Of a DNA stretch of 7,577 bases, positions 1 through 5,978 are shown piece after piece. Origin of the DNA: Clostridiales bacterium UBA1779 (GTDB lineage: Bacteria > Bacillota > Clostridia > Oscillospirales > CAG-272). How positions within the stretch are numbered: position 1 is the stretch's first letter; every line of letters begins with the position of its first letter. A program made the translations under genes and the position numbers. The stretch spans positions 2,662 to 10,238 of the forward strand of contig DCGL01000143.1 of NCBI GenBank assembly GCA_002314565.1, written 5' to 3'. The notes beneath the pieces were generated by a model. It did not search any database and was not told the origin of the DNA. It saw nothing but the letters and a program-made list of their open reading frames with translations.

Positions 1-1051
1 AGAAGCTGCAGCCTCCGAAGCAGCCGCGGCAGCTTGACAGTGAAAACTTGATTTCTTTAATCGCGGGGACTCCGCCCTCTGCTTCATAAGACGGATGATA
101 CGTGTTCATATAGGGAAGCTCGTAAACGCTGTCGAGCTCCTTTTGAGTCAGAGGACGCGAGGCGGGATTCTGAACGACGTATCTGTGCTCGCCGTAGCAT
201 TCGACAAGAGGCTTTCCGTTGGCAAAATCGGTATTTCTGTACTGAATTGCAAAGCTTTCGGCATATTTGGCGGGATTCTGCTTCATTTCGTCGTAGGACG
301 GAAGCATAATCGCCCCTTCAATTCCGTCAATGTCACGGGCCTTGTAAACGGAGCCCGCAACGTAGGTGATTTCGGCAATGTCAAGTCCTGAATTCAGCGC
401 ATCGGCAAGCTCGACTATCGACAGCTCGCCCATACCCCAGAGCAAGAGGTCGGCGCCGGAGTCGAGCAGTACCGAACGGCGCAGCTTGTCCGACCAGTAA
501 TCGTAGTGGGCAAGGCGGCGCAGACTTGCTTCGATTCCGCCGGCGATGACCGGCTTGTTCTTGTACTTGCGCTTTATCATATTGCAGTACACCGTCAGCG
601 CATAGTCGGGACGGCGTCCCATTTTTCCTCCCGGCGAATATGCGTCCTCTGAACGCAGCTTTTTGTTGACGGTATAATGGTTCACCATTGAGTCCATATT
701 GCCGGAGCTCACAAGAAAGCCGAGTCGGGGTTCCCCGAATTCGCAGACGGAGTTTTCATCGTGATAATCAGGCTGTGAAATAATGGCAACCTTGTATCCG
801 TGAGCTTGAAGCACACGGCTGATGATTGCGGGGCCGAAGGACGAATGGTCAACGTAAGCGTCACCGATTACGTAAACAAAATCGGGGGCGCCCCAGCCGA
901 GCGCATCGGCTTCTTTACGGCTCAGCGGAAGAAAGCCGCCGTTATTTTTGAGAGTTGACGTAACTTTTGAACCTGTTTTACCCGTTATTTGCGCACCGGC
1001 TTGAATGCGAAGTGAAGGGTTTGAAGTTACTTTTGAACCTGTTTTATTCAT
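1..1051 (-). CDS. ygiQ: YgiQ-family radical SAM protein, 3' end cut by window edge
   Basis: This is the N-terminal 350 residues of an uncharacterised radical SAM enzyme of the YgiQ family, read from the minus strand and open to the left edge. Hallmarks seen are GDAYVDHSSFGPAIISRVL (about residues 63-81), RLGFLVSSGNMDSMVNHYTV (109-128), DAYSPGGKMGRRPD (136-149) and GGIEASLRRLAHYDYWSDK (171-189), all typical of the family's N-terminal region. The cluster-binding CxxxCxxC begins at C344 and C348, and the third Cys falls on the codon cut at base 1. Family members are about 600-700 residues, so roughly half is visible. The reaction is unknown for the family. The start is the ATG sharing one base with the upstream stop (TAATG). 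No clear Shine-Dalgarno precedes it, so translation is probably coupled. The first 35 residues are not family-like and contain the octapeptide KTGSKVTS twice (3-10 and 25-32). Confidence 0.93.
   Translation of the reverse strand, partial: MNKTGSKVTSNPSLRIQAGAQITGKTGSKVTSTLKNNGGFLPLSRKEADALGWGAPDFVYVIGDAYVDHSSFGPAIISRVLQAHGYKVAIISQPDYHDENSVCEFGEPRLGFLVSSGNMDSMVNHYTVNKKLRSEDAYSPGGKMGRRPDYALTVYCNMIKRKYKNKPVIAGGIEASLRRLAHYDYWSDKLRRSVLLDSGADLLLWGMGELSIVELADALNSGLDIAEITYVAGSVYKARDIDGIEGAIMLPSYDEMKQNPAKYAESFAIQYRNTDFANGKPLVECYGEHRYVVQNPASRPLTQKELDSVYELPYMNTYHPSYEAEGGVPAIKEIKFSLSSCRGCFGGCSF
961..1046. repeat. In-frame direct repeat at the ygiQ start
   Basis: A 20-base unit occurs at 961-980 and again at 1027-1046, differing at one base (second position of the unit). 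The copies are 66 bases apart, exactly 22 codons, and both encode KTGSKVTS in the ygiQ frame. The unit lies in the poorly conserved N-terminal leader of the protein, right after the start codon. Its origin (local duplication, or selection on the peptide) is unknown. Confidence 0.85.
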
Positions 1052-2232
1052 TATCTTACACGCATAAGTATCCCTTCGCCGGCGCCGAGTGTTACCTCGT
1101 AAATTCCGTCCGCATTTCTCGTTTCGTACGGCTTCCACAGGTTTTGTGACGCATCGAAATAGTCGAGCTTTGACGCAACGTCGGGCAGAGTGAAGCTGTT
1201 GCTTCCGTATTCGGAATCGACGTATTTTTTGTTGACTATCATAAAGCTTCTGTCGTCGAAAAAGCCGACGAGCAGCGACAGCCCGTCAATCTTTCCGAGG
1301 TCACCGTAAGATTCATATTTTTCGCAGCCTTCTTCAAGTGTGCCCTTGCTTACGTGGAACACCGCCTCGGAATTCTTTGAAAAGAGCTCGTTGCCGAGGT
1401 TTATCAGCCATTTGTTTATTTCCTGAACGTCATAATAATGCTGATATTTTTCGCCCTTGTAATTCATACACCCGTTTTTCCAGCCGTCAGCCTCAAGGCC
1501 CTCTGTTATTATGAAGGTAAAATACGAAATTCTCTTGAAGCCGTAGGCGAGAGCCATATTGACCTCCCACTCTATCTGCGATTTCGAGATATTTTCATAG
1601 GACATATGCTTCGTCAGCAGAACGACGATTTCGCTGTCGAGCTTTGCGTCCAGTGCCTTAGAACGCACAGCTTCCATATTGGCAAAGAACCCGCTTCTTG
1701 CCTGTCCGTTCTGAAAATGATAATGGTCATAGCAGATATAGAGCGGATTTACGGTTTCAACGTATTGCTTCAGGTATTCGTCATAGCCTGCGGTACCGAG
1801 CTGTTCATTGTTCGCATAGGTTGGCAGAAGGTCGATGAAAACCTCTTTCCCCGGGGAAAACTTGCCGAAGGCATCCTTTACCCTGCGCAAAAGCTCAAAT
1901 TTTGACGCATTCGGCTCGTCATAGAGCCACCATCCGTCGATATTGTCGCAAACGGAGTAATCCGATACGACCTTTGCAACAATTTCTTCAATCTCTGCCT
2001 GTGTGTATTGAATGCTGCCTTCGAGTATGTTTCTGATTCTCGAATCCATAAGGGATGAGCAGCGCAGACTGTATTTTTTCATCAGATTCAGAGCCGTAAT
2101 ATTGTTTTCACAGCTTCCGTTTTCAAGCGGGACAGTCGTAAAGCCGCATTCGGCAACCGCCTTCCACATCTCTTCGTCAAGTGCGTTTTCGCCCTGCGGT
2201 CCCCAGTAATAAGTGATTTCAAACTTTTTCAT
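1051..2232 (-). CDS. Glycoside-hydrolase-like TIM-barrel protein
   Basis: This 393-residue cytoplasmic protein (no signal peptide) looks like a clan GH-A-type glycosidase, but I cannot name a family. Barrel-strand-like segments occur in order: EITYYWGP (5-12), FTTVPLE (31-37), IDGWWLYDEP (98-107), EVFIDLLPTYA (130-140), LYICYDHYHF (164-173), EIVVLLTKH (201-209) and RISYFTFI (234-241). Glu106 in the YDEP strand end is where the acid/base residue of such barrels sits. From about 285 the chain becomes beta-rich and ends GAGEGILMRV, like the C-terminal beta-domain of many glycosidases. Substrate and activity are unproven, and a non-catalytic relative is possible. A good AAGGAGA site (2241-2247) lies 8 bases before the ATG. 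The gene follows the acyl-CoA ligase by 72 bases, and its TAA overlaps the ygiQ ATG by one base, so it is probably the middle gene of a three-gene operon. Confidence 0.6.
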   Translation of the reverse strand: MKKFEITYYWGPQGENALDEEMWKAVAECGFTTVPLENGSCENNITALNLMKKYSLRCSSLMDSRIRNILEGSIQYTQAEIEEIVAKVVSDYSVCDNIDGWWLYDEPNASKFELLRRVKDAFGKFSPGKEVFIDLLPTYANNEQLGTAGYDEYLKQYVETVNPLYICYDHYHFQNGQARSGFFANMEAVRSKALDAKLDSEIVVLLTKHMSYENISKSQIEWEVNMALAYGFKRISYFTFIITEGLEADGWKNGCMNYKGEKYQHYYDVQEINKWLINLGNELFSKNSEAVFHVSKGTLEEGCEKYESYGDLGKIDGLSLLVGFFDDRSFMIVNKKYVDSEYGSNSFTLPDVASKLDYFDASQNLWKPYETRNADGIYEVTLGAGEGILMRVR

Positions 2233-2267
2233 ACCGTTTGTCTCCTTTATGCTCCGGAATGCTCAAA

Positions 2268-2296
2268 AGCCGGCACGCTGAAAACACGGGCCGGCT
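2268..2296 (-). terminator. Hairpin after the acyl-CoA ligase gene, weak terminator or processing site
   Basis: A perfect 7-bp stem (AGCCGGC/GCCGGCT) with a 15-nt loop begins 8 bases after the ligase stop. On the minus strand it is followed by only four Ts (TTTTGAGC). This is weak for a full Rho-independent terminator, so partial read-through into the next gene is likely. No convincing promoter was seen between it and the hydrolase-like gene. It may instead be an mRNA-stabilising or attenuating hairpin. Confidence 0.5.
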
Positions 2297-2304
2297 GTGA
2301 TTTT

Positions 2305-3951
2305 TTATGCTTTTGTCTGTGCTTCCACGAGGCGTTCCCCGCAGTAAATTGCGCGGAGCTTCGGCTTTTCAATCTTTCCGGTGGGATTTCTCGGAACATC
2401 GGCAAAGATAATCTTCTTGGGTCTCTTGTATCTGGGCATGCCGAGACAGAAGTTGTTGACCTCCTCTTCGGTCATATTGCAATCGGGCTTTACCTCGATG
2501 ATGGCAGCGGCGATTTCTCCGAGACGCTTATCGGGCAGACCGATGACTGCAACGTCCTTGATCTTTTCGTTTGCACGCAGGAAATCCTCAATCTGCACGG
2601 GATAGAGGTTCTCACCGCCGGTGATGATGACGTCCTTTTTACGGTCGACAAGGTAAATAAAGCCCTGTTCGTCCTCTTTTGCCATATCTCCGGTTCTGAG
2701 CCATTCGCCGGAAAGCGATTCGGCAGTGGCCTTTTCGTTCTTGTAGTAGCAGGTCATAACGCCGGGACCTGCAACCCAGAGTTCCCCGACCTCGCCCTTC
2801 TCTACGTCTTTTCCGTCAATATCGCAGATTCTGGTCTTCCAGCCGTATCCGGCTTTTCCGATTGCTCCGACGTGGTCGATGTTTTCAACACCGAGATGTA
2901 CGCAGCCGGGCCCGATGGACTCGGAAAGTCCGTAGTTCGTATCGTACTGATGCTTTGGAAACTTCTCTTTCCATCTTCTGATAAGGGAAGGAGGAACAGG
3001 CTGTGCGCCTATGTGCATCAGTCTCCAGTGTGAGAGGTCGTAATCTTCAAGCTTTATATCTCCGCGGTCGATGCTGTCCAGGATATCCTGAGCCCACGGC
3101 ACGAGCAGCCATACGATGGAGGCTTTTTCCATAGATGCGGTTTTTACAATCCATTCGGGAGTTACACCGCGAAGAAGAACGGCGCGGCTGCAGGAAATCA
3201 GAGAACCGAACCAGTGCATCTTTGCGCCGGTGTGGTAAAGAGGCGGAATGCAGATAAACACGTCGTCATGCGTCTGTCCGTGATGTGCCTGCTCGCATCT
3301 TGCCGAATGAATGAGGGACAGATGCTTGTGAAGTATGGCCTTCGGGAATCCGGTGGTGCCGGATGAAAAATAAATGGCGGCATAATCCTGCTCTGTCAGA
3401 GTCGAGGCGACGGCGGGCTTTGAAACCGATTCGCCGCCGGCAAGTGCGAAGAGATCATCGGAAAAGGCGGGAATGTCTTTTCTGACGGCAGAGGTTGCAA
3501 AAAACAACTGCGTACCCTTTATCTGAGGCAGAATTTCTTCGACACGGCCGATAAATTCTTCACCGAAAACGAGAACACTTGCGTCGGCAAGGTCGAGGCA
3601 GTAACGGATTTCATCCGCAGTATATCTGTAATTCATCGGAACGACGAGGGCTCCGGTTTTGAGAATACCGAAATATGTGGGAAGCCATTCAAGGCAGTTC
3701 ATAAGAAGAATGGCAACCTTGTCATTCTTTTTGACTCCTCTTTTTATGAGAAGATTTGCGATTCTGTTGGCACGGGCATCAAATTCACCCCAGGTCATCT
3801 CTCGGCGGAAGCGGGGATCGGTTCCCTCTTCAATAAGGCTGAATTCCTTCCAGCTTTCCGTATTGGAACGAAGTGCGGGATTGAGCTCAACGAGAGCAAC
3901 CTCATTGCCGGCTTCGCGTGCATTGCGTTCGAGCAGTTCAGTAATAATCAT
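2305..3951 (-). CDS. Acyl-CoA ligase (AMP-binding, class I adenylate-forming enzyme)
   Basis: A complete 548-residue ANL-superfamily enzyme, expected to activate a carboxylic acid with ATP to an acyl-adenylate and transfer it to CoA in the cytoplasm. Motifs are in canonical order: the phosphate-binding loop YFSSGTTGFPKA (194-205), YGLSES (340-345), the TGD motif (420-422), the hinge region DRKKDVIITGGENLYP (436-451), and PRNPTGK (520-526) with the C-terminal catalytic Lys526. Both the large N-terminal and small C-terminal domains are intact, and the length is normal. The acid substrate (fatty, aromatic or other) cannot be read from the sequence. The N-terminus carries a stretch of about 25 extra residues (around 23-48) before the usual MTWGEFD. 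A strong promoter lies about 55 bases upstream. The Shine-Dalgarno is poor (AAAGTGA, 9 bases before the ATG). It is the likely first gene of the operon with the two genes to its left. Confidence 0.93.
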   Translation of the reverse strand: MIITELLERNAREAGNEVALVELNPALRSNTESWKEFSLIEEGTDPRFRREMTWGEFDARANRIANLLIKRGVKKNDKVAILLMNCLEWLPTYFGILKTGALVVPMNYRYTADEIRYCLDLADASVLVFGEEFIGRVEEILPQIKGTQLFFATSAVRKDIPAFSDDLFALAGGESVSKPAVASTLTEQDYAAIYFSSGTTGFPKAILHKHLSLIHSARCEQAHHGQTHDDVFICIPPLYHTGAKMHWFGSLISCSRAVLLRGVTPEWIVKTASMEKASIVWLLVPWAQDILDSIDRGDIKLEDYDLSHWRLMHIGAQPVPPSLIRRWKEKFPKHQYDTNYGLSESIGPGCVHLGVENIDHVGAIGKAGYGWKTRICDIDGKDVEKGEVGELWVAGPGVMTCYYKNEKATAESLSGEWLRTGDMAKEDEQGFIYLVDRKKDVIITGGENLYPVQIEDFLRANEKIKDVAVIGLPDKRLGEIAAAIIEVKPDCNMTEEEVNNFCLGMPRYKRPKKIIFADVPRNPTGKIEKPKLRAIYCGERLVEAQTKA

Positions 3952-3961
3952 AGTATGTTTG

Positions 3962-3973
3962 TCACTTTCGTGA
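3962..3973 (-). promoter_or_regulatory. Small GNRA-type hairpin over the ligase ribosome-binding region
   Basis: The leader RNA reads TCAC-GAAA-GTGA, a 4-bp stem closed by a GAAA (GNRA) tetraloop. Its 3' arm is part of the only candidate Shine-Dalgarno (AAAGTGA, 3962-3968) for the ligase. It could lower or modulate initiation. The stem is short, so this may be chance. Confidence 0.35.
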
Positions 3974-4003
3974 ATTGTATTTCAAAGAATAATATTTAGG
4001 TTT

Positions 4004-4032
4004 ATTATACCACTATATAATAATATAGTCAA
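4004..4032 (-). promoter_or_regulatory. Sigma-A promoter for the acyl-CoA ligase operon
   Basis: On the minus strand, TTGACT (4032-4027) is separated by 17 bases from TATAAT (4009-4004): a 5/6 match at -35, 6/6 at -10 and the optimal spacer. Transcription should start near 3997, giving a leader of about 46 nt before the ligase ATG at 3951. The spacer is almost entirely A/T. The promoter lies just downstream of the palindrome at 4047-4115, so the ligase operon is probably independent of the transporter operon. Confidence 0.88.
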
Positions 4033-4046
4033 TATTTTTCTAACAG

Positions 4047-4115
4047 ATGACAGGGGACGTTTCTCTTGTCATCTTTTTTGCAAAAAAGCTGACAAGAGAA
4101 ACGTCCCCCTGTCAT
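4047..4115. repeat. 69-nt near-perfect palindrome, REP-like element between operons
   Basis: The left arm 4047-4071 and right arm 4090-4115 are complementary over 25 bases with a single extra C in the right arm. The interior is itself the palindrome CTTTTTTGCAAAAAAG (4073-4088), so with one further mismatch almost the whole element folds into one long hairpin. The arms contain GGGGACGTTTCTCTTGTC, which resembles the short palindromic repeats (GGGGACGGTTCTC type) I associate with Clostridia genomes and with REP-associated tyrosine transposases. That family link is from memory. It starts 7 bases after the ABC ATPase stop, so it may also end or protect the transporter mRNA. No U-run follows it, so it is not a canonical intrinsic terminator. 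No clear target-site duplication is visible. Confidence 0.85.
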
Positions 4116-4122
4116 ATGTATA

Positions 4123-4947
4123 TCACAGAACGGCGTCGAGGAATTGCTTGGTTCTCGGGTTCTGAGGATTGTCGAAGAGGTCGGCGGGAGTGCCGCTTTC
4201 GGTGATGTTTCCGTCGGACATAAACAGAACGCGGTCGGCAACTTCACGGGCAAAACCCATTTCGTGCGTAACGACCACCATGGTCATGCCGGCCTTTGCA
4301 AGGTCCTTCATAAGCTCAAGAACTTCACCGACCATTTCGGGGTCGAGAGCCGAGGTGGGTTCGTCGAAAAGGATAACCTTCGGCTTCATCGCAAGAGCGC
4401 GTACAATGGCAACTCTCTGCTTCTGACCACCCGAAAGAGTGGAAGGATATACTTCAGCTTTTTCGTCAAGACCGATTTTCTGAAGCAGAACGTGCGCCTC
4501 GGCGTCAAGCCTTGCTTTTATTTCGGAGTTTGAAAGAGATTTTGCTTCTTCGTCTGTAAAGCCGAGACGTCTGCGGGAATCGTATCTCTTCTTGCGGCTC
4601 ATCTGCTTGCAGCAGAGATAATAGGGCGAAAGAGTGATGTTTTCAATTACCTTTTTGTTTGCGAACAGATTGAAATGCTGGAACACCATGCCCATCTTTT
4701 CACGGTGAACGTTTATATCAACCTTCATATCGGCGATATCCACGCCTTCAAAGAAAATCTGCCCGCCGTCGGGGTCTTCCATACAGTTGAGGCAGCGCAA
4801 AAAGGTGCTCTTTCCGCTGCCGGAAGGACCGATAACGACAACCTTTTCGCCGTCATAAATATTTTCGCTTATATCTTCAAGAACGACCTTGCCGTCAAAG
4901 GCTTTTTTCAGGTGCTTGATTTCAATGAGAACTTCTCTGTTTTCCAT
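4123..4947 (-). CDS. Polar amino-acid ABC transporter ATP-binding protein
   Basis: This 274-residue ATPase of the GlnQ/HisP class powers import by the permease encoded just upstream. Walker A GPSGSGKST (40-48), Q-loop VFQHFNLF (88-95, Gln90), signature LSGGQKQR (171-178), Walker B VILFDE (191-196), D-loop SALD (199-202) and switch His228 (VVTHE) are all present, so it should be active. It is longer than the usual 240-245 residues because the stretch between Q-loop and signature is about 28 residues longer than in E. coli GlnQ. The extra part, about 108-150, is basic then acidic and contains KQMSRKKRYDSRRR. This is the helical subdomain that contacts the permease. The start follows a strong AAGGAGG that overlaps the permease stop, 12 bases separating the genes. 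The substrate is likely an amino acid, but which one is unknown. Confidence 0.95.
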   Translation of the reverse strand: MENREVLIEIKHLKKAFDGKVVLEDISENIYDGEKVVVIGPSGSGKSTFLRCLNCMEDPDGGQIFFEGVDIADMKVDINVHREKMGMVFQHFNLFANKKVIENITLSPYYLCCKQMSRKKRYDSRRRLGFTDEEAKSLSNSEIKARLDAEAHVLLQKIGLDEKAEVYPSTLSGGQKQRVAIVRALAMKPKVILFDEPTSALDPEMVGEVLELMKDLAKAGMTMVVVTHEMGFAREVADRVLFMSDGNITESGTPADLFDNPQNPRTKQFLDAVL

Positions 4948-4954
4948 TTTTCGT

Positions 4955-4961
4955 CCTCCTT
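4955..4961 (-). promoter_or_regulatory. ATPase ribosome-binding site overlapping the permease stop
   Basis: On the minus strand the permease stop and the ATPase Shine-Dalgarno are merged as TAAGGAGG, 7 bases before the ATPase ATG at 4947. This strong, overlapping site fixes the start and indicates coupled translation of permease and ATPase. Confidence 0.85.
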
Positions 4962-5697
4962 AAACCGTTCCGGTCTTTCTGTGAACGCCGTTTTTCTGAC
5001 GGTCGCTGCGGGACATGGCTTTTTCCATCCATCTGATGCCGCCGCTGATGATAAGAACCATAATGAGATAGAACAGGGCCATTACGAGGTAAGGAATCAG
5101 ATATTCGTAGTGAACGTTACCTACGTCGGTAAAAACCTTGTAAAGGTCAACGCAGGCAACGAAACTTACGACTGAGGTATCTTTGATAAGTGCGATAAAT
5201 TCGTTTCCGAGAGCAGGCAGGATGTTTTTGATGGCCTGAGGAACGACAACCTGAAGCATCGTTGCACCGAAGCTCATACCGACGGCGCGTCCGCCCTCCA
5301 TCTGGCCGGGGTCAACCGACTGAATGCCGGAGCGCATCAGTTCAGATATATAAGCTCCGCTGTTCATACCGAAAATTATCACGCAGGTTGCAAGGGACGA
5401 CACTCTCCATCCGAAAAGCGGGAAAATGACGTAGTATGCAATCAGGAGCTGAACCACGATAGGAGTTCCTCTGAAATAATTGACGTATACCGAGCAGATT
5501 GAATTGAGTATTTTCGGAAGAGTCTTGTATTTCGGCATAACCTTAACGATACTGATGAGAGTACCGATTACGATACCGATGAGCAGACCGCTGATGGCAA
5601 TGATAAGAGTATTGCGAAGACCTTCGCCGAGAACTCTCTTATATGCTCCGTTGGTCCAGAATGATTCCCAGAATACTTTCCAGGCGTGTGCTGTCAT
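4960..5697 (-). CDS. Polar amino-acid ABC transporter permease
   Basis: A 245-residue membrane protein of the HisM/GlnP class, forming (probably as a homodimer) the channel through which the amino acid enters. Hydrophobic segments lie at about 30-52, 74-93, 100-119, 165-183 and 197-219, matching the usual five-helix pattern. YFRGTPIVVQLLI (74-86) and the EAA cytoplasmic loop with EGGRAVGMS..Q.V.PQAIKNILPALGNE (134-166) are diagnostic, and the EAA loop docks onto the ATPase. The tail after 222 is basic and cytoplasmic. The start ATG at 5697 has AAGGAGA (5705-5711) 7 bases upstream. The gene follows the binding-protein gene after a 281-nt hairpin-rich gap. I see no convincing promoter of its own, so expression probably comes by read-through from the SBP promoter. 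Confidence 0.94.
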   Translation of the reverse strand: MTAHAWKVFWESFWTNGAYKRVLGEGLRNTLIIAISGLLIGIVIGTLISIVKVMPKYKTLPKILNSICSVYVNYFRGTPIVVQLLIAYYVIFPLFGWRVSSLATCVIIFGMNSGAYISELMRSGIQSVDPGQMEGGRAVGMSFGATMLQVVVPQAIKNILPALGNEFIALIKDTSVVSFVACVDLYKVFTDVGNVHYEYLIPYLVMALFYLIMVLIISGGIRWMEKAMSRSDRQKNGVHRKTGTV

Positions 5698-5723
5698 GGT
5701 TTTTTCTCCTTGTTTTCAATCGA

Positions 5724-5784
5724 ATCTTGTTAAAAGCTTATTATCCGTCACAAAAAACGACAGGTGATAAGCTTCGGACAAGAT
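5724..5784 (-). repeat. 61-nt inverted repeat just upstream of the permease ribosome-binding site
   Basis: The outer 7 bases ATCTTGT (5724-5730) pair with ACAAGAT (5778-5784). After a 3x3 internal loop, AAGCTTAT pairs with ATAAGCTT, followed by two C/A mismatches and a further CTGTC/GACGG-type pairing with one wobble. The loop carries TTTTTT on the minus strand. The structure ends 12 bases before the permease Shine-Dalgarno, a suitable place to attenuate transcription or affect translation start. Confidence 0.65.
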
Positions 5785-5801
5785 ATCCAAAATCCAAAAC
5801 A

Positions 5802-5830
5802 CGGGGCCGACAAAAAAATCGCCGGTCCCG
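5802..5830 (-). terminator. GC-rich hairpin followed by short T runs, partial terminator candidate
   Basis: CGGGGCCGAC (5802-5811) pairs with GCCGGTCCCG (5821-5830): eight Watson-Crick pairs, one mismatch and one wobble around a 9-nt loop. On the minus strand the loop is T-rich, and TGTTTTGGATTTTGG follows the stem. The interrupted T tract suggests an inefficient terminator, which would reduce transcription into the permease and ATPase genes. Confidence 0.45.
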
Positions 5831-5845
5831 GTATAAACGACTGTC

Positions 5846-5872
5846 AGCGGTCCGGAATCTTCCCGGACCGCT
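5846..5872. repeat. Perfect 10-bp hairpin downstream of the binding protein gene
   Basis: AGCGGTCCGG (5846-5855) and CCGGACCGCT (5863-5872) are exact reverse complements around a 7-nt loop. No T tract follows on the minus strand, so it is not an intrinsic terminator by itself. A role in blocking 3' exonucleases and stabilising the SBP mRNA is the likeliest explanation. Confidence 0.65.
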
Positions 5873-5978
5873 TCAAGTCATTTTTTCCGAAGGGCTCAAA
5901 TCTTCAAAGCCCCGTGCGGATATGTAACAACCCGTCCGTCTATCAAGTCTTCTGACTCGGGACAGAGAATGTTCAAAA

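Larger units (their letters stand above)
5698..5978 (-). other. 281-nt structured spacer between binding protein and permease genes
   Basis: No convincing gene is present in this gap. On the minus strand it holds, in order, a weak 5-bp hairpin (5892-5912), a perfect 10-bp hairpin (5846-5872), a 10-bp imperfect hairpin (5802-5830), a long imperfect hairpin (5724-5784) and then the permease ribosome-binding site. A spacer this long inside an ABC operon is unusual. The row of hairpins probably protects the upstream SBP mRNA or limits read-through, which would give more binding protein than permease. It resembles no riboswitch class I recognise. Confidence 0.6.

Noticed and set aside
1438..1905. 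Plus-strand open frame of 155 codons
   Set aside because: It is antisense to the glycosidase-like gene, with no ribosome-binding site or domain resemblance.
2281..2294. Similarity between 2281-2294 and 5797-5809 (AAAACACGGG-type stretches)
   Set aside because: About 13 bases of imperfect match near two unrelated hairpins is within chance for GC-rich stem sequences.
4047..4115. Reading the palindrome as a plain Rho-independent terminator
   Set aside because: The T-run is in the loop, not after the stem, on both strands; an end-of-transcript role remains possible but is not canonical.
4675..5175. Plus-strand open frame of 166 codons
   Set aside because: It lies antisense to the ATPase and permease genes, both with full family motifs, and has no recognisable domain.
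5728..5770. A separate promoter for the permease (GATAAT-like -10 at about 5742-5747)
   Set aside because: No acceptable -35 box lies 16-18 bases upstream, and the sequence is explained by the inverted repeat at 5724-5784.
5866..5978. A frameshift hiding a normal C-terminal block of the binding protein downstream of its stop
   Set aside because: The other frames after the stop give no LTEEEYG..LLEKIN-like sequence, and that block is found intact at the N-terminus.
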